DNA of 34,707 nucleotides from JAAZHK01 sp964536075. GTDB taxonomy: Bacteria; Bacillota_I; Bacilli_A; RF39; UBA660. Position numbers and translations under genes: made by a program. The notes beneath the pieces were generated by a model. That model saw nothing but the letters and a program-made list of their open reading frames with translations. It did not search any database and was not told the DNA's origin. The DNA is taken from assembly GCA_964536075.1 (NCBI GenBank), contig CAZHWO010000007.1:1-34707 (forward strand), written 5' to 3'. Below, one piece after another: positions 15,114-24,325 of the stretch (within the stretch, counting starts at the first letter, position 1; each line of letters begins with the position of its first letter).

Positions 15114-15622
15114 ATGGTAAATATTGTAAAACAGAATTTCAAAAGAAATGCCAAATTATTTAATGATCTAAAACAACAATTAAAAGTTGAGTGGGTGACG
15201 ATATACCAATTGATCATGTTGGTTCAACAGCCATACCAAAAATGTCTGGCAAAAATATTATTGATATTCTTATAGGTGTAAAAAATTTAAATATGTTTAC
15301 TGAATTAGTAAAAAAAATAACAGATTTAGGATATTTTTCAAGTGAAAAATCAAAAACTACAGAATATCAATTTTTTGCTTCAAGAAAAGAAGAAACACAA
15401 TCTGGTGATAACCATATCCATTTAGTATTATTAGGAACTGATAGATACAACGATTTTCTAATACTTAAAAATTATTTGCTAAAACATCCAGAAATGGCAA
15501 AGACTTATGTGAATTATAAAAAAGATGTTATTAAACTTTCTGAAAAAAAGCGAAGTGAATATAAAAGAATAAAAAGTGTTTTTGTTAGCGAACTGATAAA
15601 AATGGCAAAAGATGATTTATAA
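15114..15622 (+). pseudogene. GrpB/UPF0157 family gene with a frameshift
   Basis: From the ATG at 15114 one frame gives MVNIVKQNFKRNAKLFNDL and runs to about 15190; from there a second frame (first in-frame codon GTG at 15191) gives GDDIPIDHVGSTAIPKMSGK and the rest of a UPF0157 protein, including HIHLVLLG and a conserved helical end. Together they give about 169 residues, the family's normal length. One missing base in the GTTGAGTGGG stretch explains the break. UPF0157/GrpB proteins have a nucleotidyltransferase-like fold; their role is unclear. It could be a real mutation, a sequencing error or internal initiation at GTG 15191. Confidence 0.8.
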
Positions 15623-15641
15623 TATAAAATCATTTTTAATA

Positions 15642-15650
15642 TGTTATAAT
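15642..15650 (+). promoter_or_regulatory. Extended -10 promoter upstream of the Nudix pair
   Basis: TGTTATAAT at 15642-15650, about 48 bases before the ATG at 15698. It suggests that the two Nudix genes at 15698 and 16185 can be transcribed on their own. Confidence 0.6.
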
Positions 15651-15697
15651 GAAAAGAAAAAAGTGATATTTTAGTATAGATAGAAAAGGAAAGTAGT

Positions 15698-16165
15698 ATG
15701 GAAAGAATAACAAGATGTAGAGGAATCATTTTTATTGATAATAATTTAGCAGTAATGCACCGTGTAAAGAAAGACAGTGATTATTACGTATTTCCAGGTG
15801 GCGGAGTAGAGAAAGAAGATATAAATAAAGAAGAAACTGTCAAAAGAGAAGTAAAAGAAGAATTTGGTATTGAGGTAAATCCTAAAAAATTAGTTTATAT
15901 TTATAAGAAAGACAATACAACTCAATATTATTATTTATGTGAAATGATAGGTGGATCTTTTGGTACAGGACAAGGCCTTGAAATTATTAATTATTGGGAA
16001 AGAAAAGGATTTTATTTACCAGATTTAATAAAGATTGATAGAATTGATCAATTAAATTTAGAACCCAAAAAATTAACTAATATTTTGTTAGAAGATATTA
16101 ATAAATATGGGTTGGAGTTAAATAGCAATATTACTTCAATTGTAGATGAGGATATAGAAAAATAA
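15698..16165 (+). CDS. Nudix hydrolase with a variant box (pair with 16185)
   Basis: A 155-residue protein: CRGIIFIDNNLAVMHR, YYVFPGGGVEKED, then REVKEEFGI. The REVKEE part is intact, but the Glu expected between Gly and REVKEE is Ile42, with acidic residues just before it, so the box is slightly altered. The C-terminal part ends with DINKYGLELNSNITSIVDE, mirrored by DLEKYGETLDNNVKDIIE in the next gene, showing the two are tandem paralogues. The YVFPGG motif and length fit the large MutT-like group; substrate unknown. Confidence 0.85.
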   Translation: MERITRCRGIIFIDNNLAVMHRVKKDSDYYVFPGGGVEKEDINKEETVKREVKEEFGIEVNPKKLVYIYKKDNTTQYYYLCEMIGGSFGTGQGLEIINYWERKGFYLPDLIKIDRIDQLNLEPKKLTNILLEDINKYGLELNSNITSIVDEDIEK

Positions 16166-16184
16166 TTTTTGAAAGGAATCTATA

Positions 16185-16628
16185 ATGAAAAGAGAATCTA
16201 GTAGATGTCTAATTTTTAAAGATAATAAGGTATTGCTTATATATAGAGAAAGAGATGGAGAAAAATATTATGTTTTTCCAGGTGGAAAAATAGAAGAAAA
16301 TGAAACAAAAGAAGAATGTATTATTAGAGAATGTAAAGAGGAGCTAGGTATTAATGTTATACCAATTAAGTATATTTATCAGGTAATAGGAGAAGATTTT
16401 ATTCAACATTTCTTCTTATGTGAATGGATTAATGGGAAAATTGGAAGTGGAGATAAAGAAGAATACAATTCTAATAGAAAAGGTGGATTACAAAAACCAA
16501 TTTTTGTAGATGTTAAAGAAATGCTAGATTTAAATATTATATCTAAAGAAATCAAAATCCAATTATTAGGTGATTTAGAAAAATATGGAGAAACACTTGA
16601 TAATAATGTTAAAGATATTATAGAATAA
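16185..16628 (+). CDS. Nudix hydrolase (tandem paralogue of 15698)
   Basis: A 147-residue protein with a full Nudix box at residues 34-56 (G, KIEEN, E, TKEECII, REC KEELGI). It starts 19 bases after the previous gene with a GAAAGGAA ribosome site. Similar N-terminal (SSRCLIFKDNKVLLIYRERD) and C-terminal ends mark it as a duplicate of the upstream gene. Substrate unknown. No terminator of clear strength follows. Confidence 0.86.
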   Translation: MKRESSRCLIFKDNKVLLIYRERDGEKYYVFPGGKIEENETKEECIIRECKEELGINVIPIKYIYQVIGEDFIQHFFLCEWINGKIGSGDKEEYNSNRKGGLQKPIFVDVKEMLDLNIISKEIKIQLLGDLEKYGETLDNNVKDIIE

Positions 16629-16770
16629 TAGAAATATAAACATGATAAAAACCTTAGTTGATATTTTTTTTGATTAAGAGTACAATAAGATTTCTAATAC
16701 TTTATAAAAAAGTAATAATTTTTGAAAGATATATAGAGTATTGTAACATTTATAGTTAATGGGGGTCATT

Positions 16771-17646
16771 ATGAAATCGGAAATTTTAAAAATTGTATAT
16801 GATTATTCAATTAATAAAAGAATAGTGGATGAAGAATTTATTGAAAAATTAATAAATATTATAATCACAAAAAAAGAATTAACGCCTTTTTTAGAAAAAA
16901 TAGTATTTATTCCGGAATCTATTGAATGTAATGATGAGGCATTTTCTCCAGCTGGATATTATCCATTATTAAAAGAAATAAGAATATGTATAAATTTATT
17001 TGAAAAAATATTTATTAATAGAAATAAGATTATCCAAACATTGAATGCTAATGAATTGTTTTTTTATAAAAATACTGCAATTACCCAAATTATACTACAT
17101 GAACTTGAACATGTTTATCAAAATAAAAAGATATTTATAGGTGAAGAAGATTTAGAAACCAAATTATTAAAAGTTGGTAATTATCATTTTGCTTATATTA
17201 CAAGTTTACGTCAAGAAATGTTATCATCAAAAGATGAAGTTCTGAAAGAACAATTATTATCTAAGATTAATGAACGAAGAAGATTATATTCACAATACTA
17301 TATATATAATCCTTGTGAAAGAATGGCTCAAATAAACTCATATAAAGTAATAATGAATGCCATTAGTCCAATAGAAGGATTAATTCCATCCGTAGTAAAA
17401 AATACTAGTACATGTGTTAGACAACAATTGTCTGATGGTTTTGAGATTAATTTTAAACGAGTCTGTGCTCCTACTATAGTTTATATGCAAGCTTTAGGTT
17501 ATCAATGGGAGTTAGAAAACTTTTATTTTTACAATAGAAATAAAAGAAAATTATTAAAAAATATTAGTGAATTACATAGTTTAGACGATAGATTACTTTT
17601 TGGATTACCAATAAGTAAAGAAGAATTTTATAAAATTAAGGTATAA
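16771..17646 (+). CDS. HExxH-motif protein, possible zinc metallopeptidase
   Basis: 291 residues from the ATG at 16771, which follows a GGGGGTC ribosome site; an in-frame ATG at 16759 would place that site inside the gene. ILHELEHVYQ has the zinc-binding HExxH pattern (His110, Glu111, His114). A third ligand may lie in the YNPCERMAQINSYK region, which carries a Glu. No signal peptide is visible, so it acts in the cytoplasm. I do not recognise the family beyond this motif. The middle is helical and rich in Lys and Glu; the C-terminal half has several Cys. It is separated from its neighbours by AT-rich gaps of about 140 and 200 bases. Confidence 0.65.
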   Translation: MKSEILKIVYDYSINKRIVDEEFIEKLINIIITKKELTPFLEKIVFIPESIECNDEAFSPAGYYPLLKEIRICINLFEKIFINRNKIIQTLNANELFFYKNTAITQIILHELEHVYQNKKIFIGEEDLETKLLKVGNYHFAYITSLRQEMLSSKDEVLKEQLLSKINERRRLYSQYYIYNPCERMAQINSYKVIMNAISPIEGLIPSVVKNTSTCVRQQLSDGFEINFKRVCAPTIVYMQALGYQWELENFYFYNRNKRKLLKNISELHSLDDRLLFGLPISKEEFYKIKV

Positions 17647-17765
17647 TTTACTTCTAATAATTAAAAAGAAAGTTTATTATATATACTAATAACAAATCAA
17701 TATGAACAGTTAAAAATAATTTTATAGAAGTTATATTGAATAAAACTCAAAATAAATTAAATTAT

Positions 17766-17800
17766 AATCTATATTGTAAAAATATAGATTTTTATATTTT
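17766..17800 (+). terminator. Intrinsic terminator before the P-loop kinase gene
   Basis: AATCTATATT (17766-17775), loop GTAAA, AATATAGATT (17781-17790) and a T-rich tail. It lies about 120 bases after the HExxH gene. Confidence 0.65.
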
Positions 17801-17812
17801 ATTACAAAAAGA

Positions 17813-17821
17813 TGTTATAAT
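17813..17821 (+). promoter_or_regulatory. Extended -10 promoter of the P-loop kinase gene
   Basis: TGTTATAAT at 17813-17821, followed by ACGGAGGT (17834-17841) as ribosome site for the ATG at 17846. Confidence 0.65.
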
Positions 17822-17845
17822 TAGTTTGATAGTACGGAGGTATGG

Positions 17846-18355
17846 ATGAATAAATTATATATAATAACCGGACCTGCTGGCGTTGGAAAAAGCACTATTT
17901 CCAAGAGTATTGCTGAATCTATGAATAAATCAGCCCTAATTGCGGGTGATGATATATATCATTTAGTAATTGGTGGCTATGTAAGTCCTTGGAAAGAAGG
18001 TAATCACTTAGATATCTTTTGGCAAAATGCTATAATACTTATCAAAAATTTTCTAGAAAATGGCTATGATGTTATTTTTAATTATATTGTTTATCAAAAA
18101 GATTTGGAGAAACTAAAATTAGAATTTAAAGATTATACTTCTAAATTTATTGTTTTATTAACAGATGAACAAACCATAATTGATAGAGATAATCTAAGAC
18201 CAGTTGATTGTCGTATGGGTGAAAGAAGTATTATTTTATTAAATAAATTTAAAGATCAAAATTATGATCATAAATATATACTAGATACTTCATTATTATC
18301 AATTGAAGAAACAATAAATATTATTATTAATGAAGGTCGTTTTAAAATTACATAA
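17846..18355 (+). CDS. P-loop nucleoside/small-molecule kinase-like protein
   Basis: A 169-residue single-domain P-loop NTPase. The Walker A motif is GPAGVGKST at residues 9-17. AGDDIYHLV supplies an Asp pair typical of the substrate-binding DE/DD in small kinases, and RDNLRPVDCRMGER provides an Arg-rich lid. The shape fits the uncharacterised AAA/zeta-toxin/chloramphenicol-phosphotransferase-like kinases; which substrate is phosphorylated is not clear. It precedes the Nudix-acetyltransferase fusion by five bases, and both share the promoter at 17813. Confidence 0.75.
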   Translation: MNKLYIITGPAGVGKSTISKSIAESMNKSALIAGDDIYHLVIGGYVSPWKEGNHLDIFWQNAIILIKNFLENGYDVIFNYIVYQKDLEKLKLEFKDYTSKFIVLLTDEQTIIDRDNLRPVDCRMGERSIILLNKFKDQNYDHKYILDTSLLSIEETINIIINEGRFKIT

Positions 18356-18360
18356 ATAAG

Positions 18361-19458
18361 ATGAAAGAAAAGAGTGGTAGAGTGAAAGAAATATTTTATA
18401 ATCAAGATCATTTAACTAATGAAGATATAGATGAAAAAGTTGTTAGAACGAAAGCAATTATTATTAATTCCCAAAATGAAATCACTTTAGGTTATTCTAA
18501 TAATACCTATCAATTTCCCGGAGGTCATTTAGAACCTGGCGAAACTAAAGAAGAGTGTTTACTTAGAGAAATAAAAGAAGAAACAGGTATAGAAATTACT
18601 AATGCAGTAATTGAGCCATTTATGTTAATAAAATATTATAATAAAAATTATTATAATACAGGTAAAAACCGTGAAAATGATATTTATTATTATGTTATTA
18701 AAACAGAAGCTAAAATTAATATGGAAAATACCAGTTTTGATGAGTGGGAGAAAGATGGCCATTTTGAAGTCAGAGTAATAAACCTAGACGATATTGAAAA
18801 AACCCTTATTGATAGTATTCCTGATAATCCAGTTAATAAAATAATTGTTAAAGAAATGTTACAAGTCTTAACCGAATTTAAGAGTATGAATAAATTTAGT
18901 AATAATAAATATATCAGCTATGAAAATATTCTGTTAAGAAGATTGGAAAATAACAAAAACGATTATCAATTATTAGAAATGTGGTATCAAGAAAAAGAAG
19001 TTTATACACATTTTGAACAGCGAATATTAAATTATGCAGAAATCGTAAAGAAATATTATCCAAGAACTAGAAAAAATACCAAGATACCCGTTTTTATCAT
19101 TGAATATGATAGTACTCCAATTGGTATAATACAATATCAAAGAGTCTCACTACCTAATCAAAAGTTATATAATATTCATGATGATAAATGCTATGAAGTA
19201 GATATTTTTATAGGAAATATAAAATTGCATAATAAAGGTATTGGCGAAAAAAGTGTCAAACTCATATCTGAATTTTTATTTAAAAATGGCAATGCTAATT
19301 CAGTTATAATGTGTCCTTTAAAGAGTAATGAAAAAGCCATTAATTGTTATAAAAAAGTTGGTTTCATCATATATGGAGAATTAACAACAAAAGATACCAT
19401 TGGTGATTTACAAAAATATTTAATAATGTTATTAAATAAACCATTTGTAGTTGATTAA
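18361..19458 (+). CDS. Nudix hydrolase-GNAT acetyltransferase fusion (AAC(6')-like C-terminus)
   Basis: A 365-residue two-domain protein. The Nudix box is at about residues 55-77 (G, HLEPG, E, TKEECLL, REI KEETGI). From residue about 190 a GNAT domain follows: YEVDIFIGN, NKGIGEKSVKLISEFLF (acetyl-CoA loop) and NEKAINCYKKVGF, closest in pattern to aminoglycoside 6'-N-acetyltransferases such as AAC(6')-Ib (IGxxxxxGxGIG...RAIRCYEKAGF). An in-frame GTG at 18382 opens VKEIFYNQDHL, exactly where the paralogue at 11054 begins, so the true start may be 18382 (358 residues). Both domains look complete. Aminoglycoside modification is possible but unproven. Confidence 0.85.
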   Translation: MKEKSGRVKEIFYNQDHLTNEDIDEKVVRTKAIIINSQNEITLGYSNNTYQFPGGHLEPGETKEECLLREIKEETGIEITNAVIEPFMLIKYYNKNYYNTGKNRENDIYYYVIKTEAKINMENTSFDEWEKDGHFEVRVINLDDIEKTLIDSIPDNPVNKIIVKEMLQVLTEFKSMNKFSNNKYISYENILLRRLENNKNDYQLLEMWYQEKEVYTHFEQRILNYAEIVKKYYPRTRKNTKIPVFIIEYDSTPIGIIQYQRVSLPNQKLYNIHDDKCYEVDIFIGNIKLHNKGIGEKSVKLISEFLFKNGNANSVIMCPLKSNEKAINCYKKVGFIIYGELTTKDTIGDLQKYLIMLLNKPFVVD

Positions 19459-19653
19459 TTATATATTCTGTGATAGACTATATCTAATTTTTAGGAATAT
19501 TTTTTCTGTAATTAATAAAACTATCAGTTAATTAAGAAATTTATTTAAATGTCAATTTAAAGATATTAGACGTGTTTAATTTTATAAAAAGTATAACATA
19601 TGATCTATATTTTGAAAAAAATATATAAAATATCAGCTAATAGAGGAGAAAAA

Positions 19654-20505
19654 ATGATATACGATTTGCATATTCATAGTAAGTGTTCTGATGGCAAATA
19701 TACTAGATTAGAGTTATTGCATAGATTAAATATGTTAAAAGCTAATGTTGTTTGTTTTACCGACCATAACTATGTTGATACAGATAATGATTTAAATAAG
19801 TTGACTTTAGATTATGAAAATATTTACTTTGAAAAGGAATGTATTAAACTATATAATGCGACTGAATTAGATGTAGAAGAGAATCCTTTTTTACATATAT
19901 TAGGTTATGATTTAAAAAAACCAGAGGTTTTACAAAAAACTTTAATGAATATTAATTTAGAAAATATAGAAATTTGTCGAGCCATAGTTGAAAATATAAA
20001 AAAACATTTTGGAATTGAAATCTCTTTTAATGAATTAGCTGCAATGACAACAAATGGTTTTGTAAGAAAAAGTACTATTGCTCAATGGTTAGTATCAAGG
20101 GGTCATATTGATAATATAAGAGATGCTTTTTCAGTATTTTTAAGTAAAGGATCTCCTTGTTATATTAAAAAGCGTTCACTAACCCTTATTGAAAGCATAC
20201 AACTAATAAATGAATCGCATGGGATATCAATATTGGCTCACCCATCATCTTTAAATTACAATGAACAAGAGTTGACATATTTTATTGAAAAATTAATTGA
20301 TTATGGAATAAAAGGTATTGAAATTTTTAATGCTTCCAAAAATAATGAAGAGCAAATGAATACTTATAAAAAAATAGCCAATAAATATAATTTATATCAA
20401 ACGAGTGGTAGCGATTTTCATAATGATAATGAAACTCCCATAATTACTCTAAATAATACCAATAGTGAAAAATTTATTAAGATGCTAGAAAAGAGGGGAA
20501 AATAA
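19654..20505 (+). CDS. PHP-domain metal-dependent phosphoesterase
   Basis: 283 residues from the ATG at 19654, set by an AGAGGAG ribosome site; an in-frame ATG at 19600 has none. The PHP metal-binding motifs are complete: DLHIHSKCSDG near the N-terminus, CFTDHN, ILAHPSSL and the late SGSDFHND. The closest pattern is the TrpH/RNase AM group, which hydrolyses 3',5'-nucleoside bisphosphates and 5' RNA ends, but substrates vary widely. It opens the nine-gene operon that runs to 27977 and ends one base before the next start. Confidence 0.85.
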   Translation: MIYDLHIHSKCSDGKYTRLELLHRLNMLKANVVCFTDHNYVDTDNDLNKLTLDYENIYFEKECIKLYNATELDVEENPFLHILGYDLKKPEVLQKTLMNINLENIEICRAIVENIKKHFGIEISFNELAAMTTNGFVRKSTIAQWLVSRGHIDNIRDAFSVFLSKGSPCYIKKRSLTLIESIQLINESHGISILAHPSSLNYNEQELTYFIEKLIDYGIKGIEIFNASKNNEEQMNTYKKIANKYNLYQTSGSDFHNDNETPIITLNNTNSEKFIKMLEKRGK

Positions 20506-20506
20506 T

Positions 20507-22162
20507 ATGAAATATAAAGATATTCAATTAGTTATTCTTGCTGCTGGAAAAGCTACCAGATTATTTCCATTAACTCTGAATACACCAAAATGCTTACTAA
20601 GTGTGAAACAAAAGCCAGCAATATATAATATGATAATTCCTTTAATTAAAGAAGGATTAAAAGATATAACGATAATTGTTAGCCCTGAGAATAAAGAAAT
20701 AATAAAATTATTTAATGATACAATATTTTCGGATAAAAATATTAAAATAAATTATATAATTCAGGAAAATCCAAAAGGACCAGGACATGCATTTACCCTT
20801 GCCGAAAGTCATATTAATAAACCAACAATACTTTTATTATCAGATACAATCTGTTCAATTCCAAAAATATTAGATAGAAGTTGGATTGCTGTTCAAAAGA
20901 TTTCAAAAAATTTATTTAAAGATTATTGTTTAGTAGATGTAAAGAATGAAATAATTAATGGATTTATAGAAAAACCGAGTAAATATGATAAAGAGCCTTT
21001 AGCAGTTATTGGTTTATATTATTTTCATAATATCAGATTATTAAAACGCACTTTAAAAAGTATAAAATGGGATGATAATAAAGAATTACAGCTTTCAGAA
21101 GTCTTTTTAAAATATATGAAAAAAGAAAACATTTGTATAGAAAGGACAAAAGATTGGGAAGATTTAGGAACACTAGAAAAATATCAACAACTTTCGAGAA
21201 CCAAAAATAATTGTAGGCACTTTAACAAGTTAGAATTTGGTACTTTAGGAACAATAAAAAAAATTAGTGAATATGAAAAAATAAAGTCCGAAATGAATTG
21301 GTTTAAAGAAGTGGAAAATACAATTTTTGCTAAAGTTAGTCCCAAATTTTACGAAAATACCTTTGATTATAATAGTTATTGTATTGAATATTATGATTAC
21401 TTAACAATAATGGAATATTTTTTATATTATCCAATCCCTCAAAATAATAAAATAAACATCTTTAAAGATCTAGCTTTGACTTTACATAGTATTTATATTG
21501 AAACAAAATTGAATTATGTTGATAAAAAAATAAATACGAATAAATTTAAGGAATATTTTAATGATATTCTAATTAAAAAAACGGAAGACAGAATTAAAAA
21601 ATGGGATAGATATGACTTGGTTTTAGCCGATACAATAAAGATAAATAATATTGAGTATGTAGGGTATCAAAAGGCTCTTTCTTTATTAAAACCCAGTATA
21701 ATTAAAATTTGTGATACAAGTCCAGATTATATTAGTATTATACATGGCGACCCATCTTTTTCAAACATTCTTTATTCTCCAAAATCAAGTATTTTCAAAT
21801 TTATTGATCCTAGGGGAAATTTTAAAATAGATACTATTTTAGGTGATTATAGATATGACTTTGCTAAATTAAGACATTGTTACCATGGAAAATATGATGA
21901 GATCATTAATGATTTGTTTTCAATAAATGAAATTCGTGATAATATTGAAGTGACTTATTATAAAAAGCACGATTATGAATGTTTTGACAATATTATTAAT
22001 AAATTATGTAATTTAGATATAAATGATATTGAATTAATTGAGTCATTGTTATTTATATCCATGATTCCTTTACATAGTGATTATAAGGATAGACAGTTAG
22101 CGTTCTTTAGTCAAGGAATAATAATGCTAAATAACCAATTAAAGAAAAGAGGTCTAATATGA
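20507..22162 (+). CDS. Nucleotidyltransferase-kinase fusion (LicC/LicA-like)
   Basis: A 551-residue two-domain protein. Residues 1-235 are a sugar/choline-phosphate nucleotidyltransferase: LVILAAGKATRLFPLT, NTPKCLLSV, ENPKGPGHAF and LLSDT with the metal-binding Asp. Residues about 250-551 are an aminoglycoside/choline-kinase-type fold with the catalytic loop IHGDPSFSN (His413-Gly-Asp415, Asn420) and the metal Asp434 in FIDPRG. A plausible role is to phosphorylate an alcohol or sugar and then activate it with CTP or another NTP, as LicA and LicC do for choline. The order is reversed (transferase first), and the substrate is not known. The stop overlaps the next ATG. Confidence 0.82.
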   Translation: MKYKDIQLVILAAGKATRLFPLTLNTPKCLLSVKQKPAIYNMIIPLIKEGLKDITIIVSPENKEIIKLFNDTIFSDKNIKINYIIQENPKGPGHAFTLAESHINKPTILLLSDTICSIPKILDRSWIAVQKISKNLFKDYCLVDVKNEIINGFIEKPSKYDKEPLAVIGLYYFHNIRLLKRTLKSIKWDDNKELQLSEVFLKYMKKENICIERTKDWEDLGTLEKYQQLSRTKNNCRHFNKLEFGTLGTIKKISEYEKIKSEMNWFKEVENTIFAKVSPKFYENTFDYNSYCIEYYDYLTIMEYFLYYPIPQNNKINIFKDLALTLHSIYIETKLNYVDKKINTNKFKEYFNDILIKKTEDRIKKWDRYDLVLADTIKINNIEYVGYQKALSLLKPSIIKICDTSPDYISIIHGDPSFSNILYSPKSSIFKFIDPRGNFKIDTILGDYRYDFAKLRHCYHGKYDEIINDLFSINEIRDNIEVTYYKKHDYECFDNIINKLCNLDINDIELIESLLFISMIPLHSDYKDRQLAFFSQGIIMLNNQLKKRGLI

Positions 22163-23451
22163 AAATCTTAATTATCGCTATTACAATTATATTTATTGTC
22201 TATTTAATGGCTTTTGTTAATTCCATTTTTACTATTTTTCTAGAAAAGAAGTACAATAAAATTTTAAAATCAGTGAAAATAGATAATTATAAAAATATTT
22301 ATGTACTATTACCAGCTTTAAAAGAACAATCAATTGCTGATGATACAATTGATTGGTTTAGTAAAATTAAATATAATGGCAAAATAAATTTTATAATTAT
22401 TACCACTGAAAGGGAAGAAAATGAATATGCCAAAAAAAATATTAAAGATTTAACGACTCAAACGGTAGTAAAGAATAAATTAAATAAATTAAAGGACAAA
22501 AGATTTTTACATATGCATTATCCATTAGTCGATGGCAACAAATCTTCACAAATGAATTATGCCATTGATTATATAATTAAGAAAGAAAAAGATTTTGATA
22601 ATACATATATATCAGTTTTTGATTTTGATTCAAAACCAGATTTAAAAACATTCAATATTTTGAATAAAGTAGCAGAACTAAGAAATTCTCCTGATGTCAT
22701 TCAGCAAGTTCCTCTAGCATTTAAAAATTATGAAAAGTTATCTCAAGAAAATAAAGTTTTAGAAGTTCTTTGCAGTTTACAACATTCTGTTAGATCTTTT
22801 GGGGTAGAAAAAATAAAATTATTGTTATCTTCTTTAACTAGCATGAAAATACCACAATATTGTATGGGAGCATGCTTACACATTAAATTAAGGACATTAT
22901 TATTAAACAACAAATTTCCATTTTTTGTCGATGACTTAACCTTAGGATATAGATTATCTATAAAAGGTTGTAATTTTGCATATTTACCAACTTATAATTA
23001 TTCATTATCTCAAAATAAAGTTGCAGATTATGTAAATAGTCAAGTTTTAATTTTTAAAGGAGTATCTACTTATTTAAATGAAGTATATCGAACAAAAGGT
23101 TATTTTTATGGGAAAGTTAAAATGTTTATTTCTGGTACTGGAAATTTATCAATGTTTGTACTAATACCATTTCTAGTAATAATTTATTATTTATATATGC
23201 TTTTTACTTGGAATATTACTTTATTGGGAGTAATGTTGTTTACTACACATTATTTGTGGTCAATTTCCTCTTATATACATATAAAGCTTAATGGCTTTAA
23301 AAACGATAAAAAAAGCATATCTTTCCTTGCAATAATATTATCACCAATTTGGCAAATATTTCGACCATCTGGTTATATTGTTTTTTTAAAAAGATTTATA
23401 ATTAGTAAAATTACAAAAAGTAATATCAAATATCGAAAAACTGAGAGGTAA
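22159..23451 (+). CDS. Membrane glycosyltransferase, family 2 type
   Basis: A 430-residue protein. One membrane segment at the N-terminus (about 3-28) and two to four more at about 330-400 flank a cytoplasmic GT-A domain. NIYVLLPALKEQ opens the domain; DFDSKPD (Asp155, 157, 161) is the DxD-like metal site; KSSQMNYA and DDLTLGYRL (Asp258-259) match acceptor-site features of processive or lipid-linked GT2 enzymes. A canonical QxxRW is not visible; NSQVLIFKG stands in that region. It most likely transfers a nucleotide-activated group at the membrane. It shares four bases with the upstream fusion gene. Confidence 0.8.
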   Translation: MKILIIAITIIFIVYLMAFVNSIFTIFLEKKYNKILKSVKIDNYKNIYVLLPALKEQSIADDTIDWFSKIKYNGKINFIIITTEREENEYAKKNIKDLTTQTVVKNKLNKLKDKRFLHMHYPLVDGNKSSQMNYAIDYIIKKEKDFDNTYISVFDFDSKPDLKTFNILNKVAELRNSPDVIQQVPLAFKNYEKLSQENKVLEVLCSLQHSVRSFGVEKIKLLLSSLTSMKIPQYCMGACLHIKLRTLLLNNKFPFFVDDLTLGYRLSIKGCNFAYLPTYNYSLSQNKVADYVNSQVLIFKGVSTYLNEVYRTKGYFYGKVKMFISGTGNLSMFVLIPFLVIIYYLYMLFTWNITLLGVMLFTTHYLWSISSYIHIKLNGFKNDKKSISFLAIILSPIWQIFRPSGYIVFLKRFIISKITKSNIKYRKTER

Positions 23452-23455
23452 AATT

Positions 23456-24325
23456 ATGAAAGAAAAAGATATTAAAAAAATTTTTAAAGATTTAAATATA
23501 ATTATTACCAAAATAAAACCTGCTACTAATTCATATAATTCCAGTGTTTATATCTGTTTTGATGAAAATAGTGAAAAAAAATACATTTTTAAAATATGTA
23601 ATAATGAAAAGAAAAGAAAAACTGAAAGCGAATATTTGCTTTATTTAAATAAATACATATTAGTTCCAGACATTATTAATAATGGGTCAAAAAAAGATGT
23701 ACATTATATTATAATTGAGTTTATATGTGGAGATAGCATGTATGATGAAGAAAGCCGAAAACTATTAGATAAGACAATTGAAGAAATAGGACAATTACTA
23801 GCTAAATTGCACACAGTTCCTTTATCTAAAATTGATGACAATTGGAAGGAATATCTATTAGGTTGTTTAGAAAAAACGAAAGAAGTATTAGATGGATATT
23901 TAGGGAGCGTTAATAACCAAAAGATTTATGAATATCTTAAAAAATATATAAATGATAAATTAGATTATAATCCAGTTTTATTACATATGGATTTTCGTAT
24001 AGGCAATTTAATATTTAATAATGATGGAATTTATTTAATTGACCTAGAGAGCGTTAAATCTGGCGATTCAGTTTTTGATTTTGTTAAAATGAGTAGAATT
24101 TTAACTGTTCACCAATTTAAGATATTATTAAAAACATACAATAAAAACAGAACATTAGATAATAATTTCAAAAAAAAATTAGTATTTTACCGATTATTTG
24201 ATTCCTACACTTCCCTATTTTGGTGTATATCAAAAAATCAGATTAATTCGAATTATTTTGAAATCAATAGTAAGGTAGTAAATAAGGGGATAAAAGATTT
24301 AAATGAAAAAGGGACTATTTTTTAA
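23456..24325 (+). CDS. APH/choline-kinase-type phosphotransferase
   Basis: A 289-residue protein kinase-like fold enzyme. The conserved Lys lies in KKYIFKICNNE; a YIIIEFICG hinge precedes helices and LAKLHTVPL. The catalytic loop is HMDFRIGN (His177, Asp179, Asn184) and the metal Asp196 is in LIDLES. All key residues are in place, so activity is expected. The family phosphorylates small alcohols or amino-sugars, including aminoglycosides, choline and homoserine. Given its place between a glycosyltransferase and kinase-like genes, a small metabolite is more likely than an antibiotic. It overlaps the next gene by 23 bases. Confidence 0.82.
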   Translation: MKEKDIKKIFKDLNIIITKIKPATNSYNSSVYICFDENSEKKYIFKICNNEKKRKTESEYLLYLNKYILVPDIINNGSKKDVHYIIIEFICGDSMYDEESRKLLDKTIEEIGQLLAKLHTVPLSKIDDNWKEYLLGCLEKTKEVLDGYLGSVNNQKIYEYLKKYINDKLDYNPVLLHMDFRIGNLIFNNDGIYLIDLESVKSGDSVFDFVKMSRILTVHQFKILLKTYNKNRTLDNNFKKKLVFYRLFDSYTSLFWCISKNQINSNYFEINSKVVNKGIKDLNEKGTIF

